A stretch of DNA of 64,000 bases from UBA4416 sp048498515 (GTDB lineage Bacteria; Bacteroidota; Bacteroidia; B-17B0; Aurantibacillaceae), in assembly GCA_048498515.1 (NCBI GenBank), contig JBEHXV010000012.1, positions 1 through 64,000 on the forward strand, read 5' to 3'. The notes below the pieces were generated by a model. That model made no database searches. It saw only the letters and a program-made list of their open reading frames with translations, and was not told where the DNA came from. This document shows, in pieces, positions 26,039-32,938 of the stretch (its first letter is position 1; each line of letters opens with the position of its first letter). The translations under genes and the position numbers were made by a program.

Positions 26039-28384
26039 TTAAACACGAATGCCAATCACACAGACGTCATCCACTTGCTCCAGGGAACCCTTCCATGTTG
26101 TGAATTCGTCACTGATAGCAACAACTTGTTCAGGAGCAGGTTTTCCTGAAACAGAAAGCAACAGGTCGTTCAGTGGCTTGTATTTGAATTTTTTGCCTTT
26201 TGGCCCGCCAAACTGGTCGGCATAGCCATCGGTGTAAAGATAGATCCTGTCGCCTTGCTGTAGCTCAACCCGGTGCAGTTTAAAACTTTCTGTCTTTTCG
26301 CCTTTACCAACCGGCATTTTATCCTTCGGCAAGTCAATGCATTCGTTATGACGGATCAACACAGGACTGTTATTAGCCGCCGCGTAGGAAAGGGTTTTCA
26401 GCGTGTTATCAATGCAAAGCAAAATGCCATCCATGCCATCCTGTTGCTCATCTTTGCTAATGGTTTCAATCAGGCGTTTCCGCACATAATTAAAAATTTC
26501 ATCAGGACTTAAAATTTCTTTTTCTTTAATGGCTTCACTCAAAAAGCCAATGTTCAACAAGCTCATGAAAGCGCCCGGAACGCCATGTCCTGTGCTGTCG
26601 CAAACGGCCAGGTAAAATTTATCATGGTGCATGGTGGCCCAGTAAAAATCACCGCTCACAATGTCCTTTGGCTTAAAGAATACGAAATGATCGGAAGTGA
26701 AACCATGAATGGTTGATAAATTTCGCGAAAGCAATTCATCGCTCGCTAATAAAGCGTACTGGATACGTTTGGCATAGTTAATGGAATCAAAGATCTCTTT
26801 TTGTTTTTCCTCGATGATTTCTTTCTGGTGTTCCACTTCTTGTTTTTGGCGGGTAATGAGGGCATTGGCTTTTTTCTTTTGTAAAAAGCTGTAAACCGCG
26901 AAGCCCAGCAAGCCGCCAACCAATACAAGACCAAACAATAAAAACAATTTTTGCTGGTTCGATTTTTCCAGCATTACGCCTTTTAGTTTCGACTCTTTAC
27001 TCAACATTAAAATTTCATTCTGCTTTTTCTCCGAAGCATATTTCTCTTCCAGCTCAGCGTTAAATTCCGAGTTCAGTTTATTGGTCACGCTGTCGTTTAA
27101 AACCGTGTATTTTTTCAAGTACTCGTTGGCATTCTTGTAATCCTTTAGTTCATCGTAAGCACGGGCAAGCGCCTGGTAAGTGTTTTTAATGAAAATCTTA
27201 TTGCCTATCTTTTCGGCAAGTACCAAGCCTTCCTGGTATAATTTAATGGCTTCAGCGTATTTTTTTTGTTTGAAGTAAATATGCGCTTTGTATTCCAGTG
27301 CTTCCGAAACGCCGTTCTCGTCTTCCGAAGCACGCCTTAATTTCAGCATCTTATCGGCATAGTAATGTGCTTTGGCATAATCTTCCAGTTCGGCATACGA
27401 CCAGGCCATGCCCCTGTATACTCCACTGGTAGCCATAAAGAGGTTTTCTTCGTCGGCATACTTTTCCACGGAATTCAACAACGAAAGGGCCTTGTCGAAT
27501 TTACCCAGGTTTTGAAAATACATGGCATATTCGGCAGCCGACTCCAGGATTTGTTTCTGATTCTCACTCTTTTTTGCCAGTTCATACCCCTGCTTCAAAT
27601 ATTCCTCCGCCTTTTGGTAGTTATTGGTGTTCATGTAAGCCATCCCGATCTGTGTATGGATGCCCCCGTTCACGTTACCGCTTTTTTCCGAATATTTCAG
27701 GGCCGTAAACAATAAGCCAAGTACTGTTTGATAGCTGTGCGATTTGTCGTAAAAGGCTGCCATGTTGGAGTACAAATTTGCCAGCACCGAAAAATCTTTG
27801 GTGGTATCGGCCACGCTCAAGGCTTTTGAAAAATACGTTTGAACCAGCACTTTATTATTTTGTCCCTGGTAAATGCCAATCAGGTTACTGTAACCGTTCA
27901 ACGCTTTTTTGCGTTTGCCGTTTTCAAGGAATACCGGTATGGCCGATTTGAACCAATAAGCCGCCTTATCCACATCACCTTTATAATAATAAGCAACAGC
28001 TTTGGAAAAAAAACAATCGGCCCGCTGCAGCGACAACTCTTTTTCCCCGCAAAGAGCAAGACAACTGTCGCAATACATAATTGTTGAATCAAGGCTATAA
28101 CGGTCATCAAGTATATAGGCCCTCAGGTAATAATAAAACGATCTCAGTTTCTTGTCCTGGAACGTTGTATAATGTTTATCGGCATAAGCCATGTAGTGCA
28201 AGGCAGAGTCCGCGTTGTCATGAAACTGCTCTTTAAAAAGGTACATGGACGTCTGGTACTTCGCTTTGGGGTCTTTACTTGTATAGAATACATGCTTCAG
28301 GCTGTCCAAGACCTTATTTTGGGAAAAGATATTTCCCAGGCAGAATAATAAGTAAACAAGAATCAGAGTTCTGCTTTTTATCAT
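26039..28384 (-). CDS. TPR sensor-SpoIIE/PP2C phosphatase, paralog 3
   Basis: The 781-residue protein begins MIKSRTLILVYLLFCLGNIFS, a signal peptide. TPR units span about 60-440 (for example KAEEYLKQGYELAKK and EAIKLYQEGLVLAEKIGNK). A transmembrane helix (KLFLLFGLVLVGGLLGFAVYS) and coiled coil lead to a SpoIIE domain with SGDFYW, CDSTGHGVPGA, YTDGYADQFGG and QVDDV. The loop before DLPKDKMPVGKGE is short, as in paralog 1. It is the first gene of a three-gene phosphatase run, 138 bases before paralog 2. Confidence 0.9.
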   Translation of the reverse strand: MIKSRTLILVYLLFCLGNIFSQNKVLDSLKHVFYTSKDPKAKYQTSMYLFKEQFHDNADSALHYMAYADKHYTTFQDKKLRSFYYYLRAYILDDRYSLDSTIMYCDSCLALCGEKELSLQRADCFFSKAVAYYYKGDVDKAAYWFKSAIPVFLENGKRKKALNGYSNLIGIYQGQNNKVLVQTYFSKALSVADTTKDFSVLANLYSNMAAFYDKSHSYQTVLGLLFTALKYSEKSGNVNGGIHTQIGMAYMNTNNYQKAEEYLKQGYELAKKSENQKQILESAAEYAMYFQNLGKFDKALSLLNSVEKYADEENLFMATSGVYRGMAWSYAELEDYAKAHYYADKMLKLRRASEDENGVSEALEYKAHIYFKQKKYAEAIKLYQEGLVLAEKIGNKIFIKNTYQALARAYDELKDYKNANEYLKKYTVLNDSVTNKLNSEFNAELEEKYASEKKQNEILMLSKESKLKGVMLEKSNQQKLFLLFGLVLVGGLLGFAVYSFLQKKKANALITRQKQEVEHQKEIIEEKQKEIFDSINYAKRIQYALLASDELLSRNLSTIHGFTSDHFVFFKPKDIVSGDFYWATMHHDKFYLAVCDSTGHGVPGAFMSLLNIGFLSEAIKEKEILSPDEIFNYVRKRLIETISKDEQQDGMDGILLCIDNTLKTLSYAAANNSPVLIRHNECIDLPKDKMPVGKGEKTESFKLHRVELQQGDRIYLYTDGYADQFGGPKGKKFKYKPLNDLLLSVSGKPAPEQVVAISDEFTTWKGSLEQVDDVCVIGIRV

Positions 28385-28400
28385 TGAATGAAGCTTTTTG

Positions 28401-28482
28401 TCGGTTCGAGCGAAGTCGAGAACTAAAGTCTATTATAAAGAACACTTCTCGACTCTCACGACGAGTCGTGACGAAATGACAC
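28401..28482. repeat. Intergenic inverted repeat, GAGCGAAGTCGAG family
   Basis: GGTTCGAGCGAAGTCGAGAA mirrors CTTCTCGACT on the other side, and CACGACGAGTCGTG (28457-28470) forms an inner palindrome as at 13607-13620. It relates to the nested element at 5261-5325. It occupies the whole gap between the dehydrogenase and paralog 3. Confidence 0.6.
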
Positions 28483-28496
28483 CCGATACAGCGCAA

Positions 28497-30590
28497 TTAA
28501 TAGTTCAATAGGTCCTCCATGGCTTTTTCAACCTTTTCGGCATTTGGCAACATGGTTCTTTCCAAAGTAGAGTTCAACGGGATCGCCGGCATATTCTCAG
28601 CGCCTATCACAATCACAGGGGCATCCAGCTTTTTAAAGCAAGCTTGCGTGATGCGCGAAGCGATGCTTTGTGCAAAACCATTGAATACAGGCTCTTCCGT
28701 CAATACCATGCACTTACCATGTTTGGATGCGCTTTCAAAAATAGCAGCTTCATCAATCGGGGCAATGGTTCTCAAGTCAACGATCTCTACCTGTCCTTCA
28801 AATTTTTTGGCGGCGCTTTTTGCCCAGTACACGCCCATACCGTAGGTAATAACGGTCATGGACTTACCTTTTTCCGTGTTTTCAGTACTGGCTTCCTGCA
28901 CCAGGCGTGCCTTACCAAATGGGATCACATAATCCTCATCGGGCTCAATGGTTTTGGCATCTTCCGTACCTTTAATTTTACTCCAGTACAAACCTTTATG
29001 TTCGAGCATAACTACCGGGTTCGGATCATAATAAGCCGCTTTTAGCAAGCCTTTCAAATCGGCACCGGTGCTTGGATACGCTATTTTAATGCCTTTAATG
29101 TTGGCCAATACGCTTTCTACCGAACTTGAATGGTAGGGGCCGCCACTACCGTAAGCGCCAATCGGCACACGAATAATGCAGCTCACCGGCCATTTTCCGT
29201 TACTTAAATAGCAGGAACGGCTCACCTCGGTAAACAGCTGGTTCAAGCCCGGCCATATGTAATCGGCAAATTGTACTTCTACAATAGGTTTTAAGCCTGC
29301 CGCGCTCATACCAACGGTGCTACCAATAATAAAAGCTTCCTGGATGGGCGTATTGAACACGCGCTCATCGCCAAATTTTTGAGCCAGGGTCGCTGCTTCG
29401 CGGAACACACCGCCTAAGCGTTTACCCACATCCTGTCCATACAATAGGCACTCCGGGTGTTTTTCCATCAGCTCACGAATGGCAAACAGGGCGCTGTCCA
29501 CCATAACGGTCCTTTCCTTACCTACCGGCTCTCGGTTACCTTTTTCTTCGGTAACAGGGGTTGGGGCAAAATCATGCAGCAACAAATCTTCCGGGCGCGG
29601 ATCTTCTTCCAGTAAAGCGCGTTGGTATTCTGATTCTACAAAGCTGGCAGCCTGCTCTTCAATTTTTTTCAGTTCACTGGCATCAACGCCTGCAATGATT
29701 AATTGGTTTCGAAGGCGTGGTAAAGGATCCTTTTTAGCGGCTTCTTCCAGGTCATCGCGGTACCATTCTTTACGCACACCCGAGGTGTGGTGGTTCAATA
29801 AAGGTACTTTGGCGTGGATGAGCATCGGCCTTCTTTCGGCACGAATGATGTCCAGGCATTCTTTCACGGTATTATAAGAGGCTATAAAATCGGTCCCGTC
29901 GATGGTGCGGGTTTCCAGTCCTTTAAAACCACGGGCGTAATCGGTAATATCCTGCGAACGGATCTCGCGGGCATGCGCCGAGATATCCCATTCGTTATCC
30001 TGCACCAGGTACAGGATCGGTAATTTTTTCAGGGTTGCCATTTGAAAGGCTTCGGCTACTTCACCCTCAGTACAACTGGCATCGCCCAAGGAGCAAACCG
30101 ATACGGGGTTCTTACCGTCAAAATCCTTTTGCAACTTGTTTAACTCCAAATATTGCAGACCCATGGCAATACCGGTGGTTGGAATGGCCTGCATACCGGT
30201 GGCGCTGCTCTGGTGCGGAATCTTGGGCATATCGTCCCTGCGTAAGCTGGGGTGTGAATAGTAAGTTCTACCACCCGAGAAAGGATCGTTTCGTTTGGCC
30301 AGCAACTGCAACATCAGTTCAAAGGGACTCATGCCAATACCCAGTAAAATACTATCGTCGCGGTAATACGGACTCACAAAATCCTGTGGCAACAATTGTA
30401 AACCAAGGGCCAATTGAATGGCTTCGTGCCCGCGCGAGGTGGCATGCACGTATTTTGCCGTTACTTCCTTATTGGCTTCATACAGCTCTGCCATGCTTTT
30501 GGCAGTGCACATCAAGGTATAGGCTTTGGTTAAGGTTTCTACTGGTATTTTGCTTTTCACGGATACGGGGTCTAATGTTGAAGTGGCCAT
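28497..30590 (-). CDS. Fused 2-oxoacid dehydrogenase E1 (alpha-beta), branched-chain type
   Basis: The 697-residue single chain joins E1 alpha (about 1-340) and E1 beta (about 360-697) of a thiamine-dependent 2-oxoacid dehydrogenase. The alpha half has the TPP motif GDASCTEGEVAEAF...VQDN and the HATSRGHEAIQLALG and RTYYSHPS segments; the beta half has LLYGQDVGKRLGG and PIQEAFIIGSTVGMSAAG. Similarity to branched-chain (2-oxoisovalerate) enzymes is favoured by the alpha-subunit motifs and by the fusion, which is common in Bacteroidota. Products would prime iso-fatty acid synthesis through FabH. E2 and E3 are not in the window. Confidence 0.9.
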   Translation of the reverse strand: MATSTLDPVSVKSKIPVETLTKAYTLMCTAKSMAELYEANKEVTAKYVHATSRGHEAIQLALGLQLLPQDFVSPYYRDDSILLGIGMSPFELMLQLLAKRNDPFSGGRTYYSHPSLRRDDMPKIPHQSSATGMQAIPTTGIAMGLQYLELNKLQKDFDGKNPVSVCSLGDASCTEGEVAEAFQMATLKKLPILYLVQDNEWDISAHAREIRSQDITDYARGFKGLETRTIDGTDFIASYNTVKECLDIIRAERRPMLIHAKVPLLNHHTSGVRKEWYRDDLEEAAKKDPLPRLRNQLIIAGVDASELKKIEEQAASFVESEYQRALLEEDPRPEDLLLHDFAPTPVTEEKGNREPVGKERTVMVDSALFAIRELMEKHPECLLYGQDVGKRLGGVFREAATLAQKFGDERVFNTPIQEAFIIGSTVGMSAAGLKPIVEVQFADYIWPGLNQLFTEVSRSCYLSNGKWPVSCIIRVPIGAYGSGGPYHSSSVESVLANIKGIKIAYPSTGADLKGLLKAAYYDPNPVVMLEHKGLYWSKIKGTEDAKTIEPDEDYVIPFGKARLVQEASTENTEKGKSMTVITYGMGVYWAKSAAKKFEGQVEIVDLRTIAPIDEAAIFESASKHGKCMVLTEEPVFNGFAQSIASRITQACFKKLDAPVIVIGAENMPAIPLNSTLERTMLPNAEKVEKAMEDLLNY

Positions 30591-30767
30591 CTAAAAATTA
30601 ATTGTAAGAGCAATAAATATATGTAAAATACTTTATCGACACTATCTTTTTGTCTTAAAAAATGGGGCTATTGATCTAATTTTTAAAGAAAAAGGGGCCT
30701 GCTTTATTTAATCTGATAAAATGCATGGACAAAAGCTACATTTTTTAATTTATTACTGAAAAAATTG

Positions 30768-30775
30768 CATCTTTG
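30768..30775 (+). promoter_or_regulatory. Candidate -7 box of the tRNA-Leu gene
   Basis: CATCTTTG followed by CACC lies about 48 bases upstream of the mature tRNA and differs from TAnnTTTG only at its first base. At the -33 spacing there is TTAA rather than TTTG, so the match is weak. Confidence 0.4.
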
Positions 30776-30793
30776 CACCAGCTTTAGCGTTCG

Positions 30794-30813
30794 TTCCCTG
30801 CTGTCGCAGGGAA
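30794..30813 (+). other. Hairpin in the tRNA-Leu leader
   Basis: TTCCCTGC and GCAGGGAA are perfect complements around a four-base TGTC loop. The hairpin lies between the candidate -7 box and the tRNA 5' end, so it would be in the precursor RNA. No T run follows, so it is not an intrinsic terminator. The rest of the 233-base gap from 30591 shows only AT-rich sequence. Confidence 0.55.
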
Positions 30814-30823
30814 AGTATAACAG

Positions 30824-30904
30824 GCCCAGGTGTTGGAATGGTATACAAGTACGCTTGAGGTGCGTATGCCGCAAGGCTTGGGAGTTCGAGTCTCCTCCTG
30901 GGTA
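30824..30904 (+). tRNA. tRNA-Leu, anticodon GAG
   Basis: The acceptor arms GCCCAGG (30824-30830) and CCTGGGT (30897-30903) pair with a single G-U and leave A30904 as discriminator. The anticodon stem TACGC/GCGTA encloses the loop TTGAGGT, anticodon GAG, reading CTC and CTT leucine codons. The long variable arm (TGCCGCAAGGCT) makes it a class II tRNA, and GGGAGTTCGAGTCTCC is the T arm. The CCA end is not encoded. Confidence 0.93.
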
Positions 30905-30911
30905 CATTAAG

Positions 30912-30940
30912 AAAAACCCGCTGAGCATCAGCGGGTTTTT
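30912..30940 (+). terminator. Intrinsic terminator after tRNA-Leu
   Basis: AAAAACCCGCTGA (30912-30924) pairs perfectly with TCAGCGGGTTTTT (30928-30940) around a three-base loop, ending in a T run. It starts seven bases after the tRNA. Confidence 0.92.
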
Positions 30941-30982
30941 AATTTGATAAAATCCTTCTATCTTTAATTTATCGAATGGAAT

Positions 30983-31489
30983 ATGCTTCCGATCTCTTCT
31001 ACGTACGAAATATTAGCATTAAAAGTATTAAACCGATCTGTCGACAATACCTGGATTGATTGGGCGATTAAAATGCTGCAATCGGGACATGATACTGAAC
31101 ACCTCCTGATTTTAGCAGGTGAAGCGCCTCCATATAATCAGTTTGAATTAAATAGCTTAACAAATAAAGTACTTGACGAATTATCTCTTGATTATTCTGA
31201 TAAAGATCAAACGATTAAAAATTATGCCTGTTACCTTATTGATGAAGTTTTTGAGGGAAGACGAAAAGCTTTCACTGTATTGGACATCCTAAAGGATATT
31301 TATGTTGAAGTGGGTCGCGAGGGATACTTATACGACTTTTATTCGCTTTATTATGCGAAAGATGATTTAATTTATTCGGAAAATCAATGGTACTGGGATG
31401 GCGCGGATAGAACTAATATTGATACGATAATTTTAGATTACTTTAAAAAATGGAAAGCAGAAAACAAATCGTCCCACTATATCGGTTAA
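30983..31489 (+). CDS. Hypothetical acidic protein, 168 residues
   Basis: No family is recognised with confidence. The protein is soluble, without signal or membrane segment, acidic and rich in Tyr, Trp, Asp and Leu. Helical segments include WIDWAIKMLQSGHDTEHLLILAG near residue 24 and a C-terminal region with the tryptophans of NQWYWDG. Size, acidity and isolation resemble toxin-immunity proteins, but no toxin gene is adjacent. Base composition looks richer in A and T than in the flanking genes. It is the first gene of a plus-strand islet beside the tRNA. Confidence 0.55.
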   Translation: MLPISSTYEILALKVLNRSVDNTWIDWAIKMLQSGHDTEHLLILAGEAPPYNQFELNSLTNKVLDELSLDYSDKDQTIKNYACYLIDEVFEGRRKAFTVLDILKDIYVEVGREGYLYDFYSLYYAKDDLIYSENQWYWDGADRTNIDTIILDYFKKWKAENKSSHYIG

Positions 31490-31688
31490 TTGACGAAATA
31501 CACTTTTTTGCAGGACTACATTCGGGAGAATTATATTTATGTAATTTTAACGCAGTTTCAGTTTAATATTTATCAGTATAATCTTATGTGTGGTCCAAAT
31601 TATTTTATCTTTATGCATATAATTTACTTTATAAATACGGAAGGACCGCTTCCATATTAAATATATTAGTGAAACAAGTTATGATGCT

Positions 31689-32066
31689 ATGTTAAAAGCA
31701 ACAACTAAATCGGAAACCATTATTCTGGATTCGTCGGGAATTGCCAAATGCTATGTACATAAGGACTATTTTTTGGAATTGGAAGATGCCAGGGAAAATG
31801 TAGAAGTTGTTAAGAAACTTGGGAACGGAAAATTGATACCTGTATTGGTTGATATAAGAGAGGCCAAAGGAGGTTCGAAAGAATGCAGGGCTTATTTTGC
31901 CAGCGAAGAAGCAGCAAAAATACAGTCGGCTTGCGCGCTCCTGGTTGCATCGCCTCTCTCGCGGCTAATAGGCAATTTCTTTATAGGCTTGAATAAAACC
32001 AAATTTCCCACAAAATTATTTTCAGATGAAGATGAGGCAATGGATTGGCTTAAAAAATTTTTGTAA
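31689..32066 (+). CDS. STAS/SpoIIAA-like protein
   Basis: The 125-residue cytosolic protein has the alternating strands and helices of STAS or SEC14-like folds: GIAKCYVHKDYFLELEDARENVEVVKKL, then a central strand PVLVDIREAKGGSK and a C-terminal DEDEAMDWLKKFL helix. STAS proteins act as phosphorylation-controlled binding partners in sigma and kinase regulation. The conserved phosphoserine of SpoIIAA is not obvious; S at the KGGSKE turn is one candidate. The downstream kinase starts at the base after its stop, so the two form one unit. 31490-31688 has no other gene. Confidence 0.55.
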   Translation: MLKATTKSETIILDSSGIAKCYVHKDYFLELEDARENVEVVKKLGNGKLIPVLVDIREAKGGSKECRAYFASEEAAKIQSACALLVASPLSRLIGNFFIGLNKTKFPTKLFSDEDEAMDWLKKFL

Positions 32067-32927
32067 ATGACTCATCAAACAGATAAAGAAAGATTGGAAA
32101 GCATTGTTGAGATGATAAGCTCGATGGCAAAACTTGATTTTTCGGAACGATTGGATACTGAGATCACAAATAATCCCATAGATATTATATCATACGGATT
32201 AAATATGCTGAGTGAAGAACTAGAGCACAATGTTGTAAAAAAATCCAAACTGGAAGAAATTAATACAAGCCTCGAAAAATTTTCATACACGGTTGCTCAT
32301 GATTTAAAATCGCCACTCAATACCATCAGTGGCCTTATTTCTCTTATTGAACAGGAAAATGAAACCGATTCAAACAAAAAAGTACAGGAGTATATTTCTT
32401 TACTAAAAGAAACAAATGAGCGCTCCCGGAATATGGTGAATGGGATCCTGGAGTATTCACGGCTTAATTTTCGTGGCATAGCGATGCAGAGGATCGATTT
32501 AAGAAAGTTATGTTCAAAAATTGCAGAAGAATATTCCATTCATAAACATGTTCACATTTCCATAGATGCCCACATGCCTTTGGTTTACCACGACGAAACA
32601 GCTTTGACCCAAATAGTCAATAATTTATTAAGCAATGCGGTTAAACATAATGACAAGGATATCTGCGAGATTCAACTATCATCGGTTGACAAAGGAAACT
32701 ATTATGAGATATGTGTTTCTGATAATGGTCCCGGAATTCCAAATGAACAAAAAAATAAAATATTTAATTTATTCGAAAATCAAAACTCACATCATAGCAA
32801 CAGTACAGGAATAGGCCTGGCTATTGTTAAAAGAATTATTGATGAAACCGATGGAACAATTAGAGTAGAGTCTGATGAAAAAAAAGGCTCAACGTTTGTA
32901 TTTACCATACAAAAAAGAGCGAAGTAA
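32067..32927 (+). CDS. Cytosolic sensor histidine kinase
   Basis: The 286-residue protein lacks membrane helices. A short N-terminal HAMP-like helical region (about 10-60) precedes the dimerisation domain with H78 in FSYTVAHDLKSPL. The ATPase domain has NNLLSNAVKHN (N box), SDNGPGIP (G1) and GIGLAIVKRI (G2). The chain is short for this class because it has no sensor domain, so its input must come through a partner, most simply the STAS-like protein encoded directly upstream. No response regulator is adjacent. It ends convergently with phosphatase paralog 4. Confidence 0.85.
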   Translation: MTHQTDKERLESIVEMISSMAKLDFSERLDTEITNNPIDIISYGLNMLSEELEHNVVKKSKLEEINTSLEKFSYTVAHDLKSPLNTISGLISLIEQENETDSNKKVQEYISLLKETNERSRNMVNGILEYSRLNFRGIAMQRIDLRKLCSKIAEEYSIHKHVHISIDAHMPLVYHDETALTQIVNNLLSNAVKHNDKDICEIQLSSVDKGNYYEICVSDNGPGIPNEQKNKIFNLFENQNSHHSNSTGIGLAIVKRIIDETDGTIRVESDEKKGSTFVFTIQKRAK

Positions 32928-32938
32928 TTTTTATTTAC

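Noticed and set aside
30824..32930. Integrative element with att sites at tRNA-Leu
   Set aside because: No integrase gene and no duplicate of the tRNA 3' end was found at the far edge; only the composition and strand change suggest insertion.
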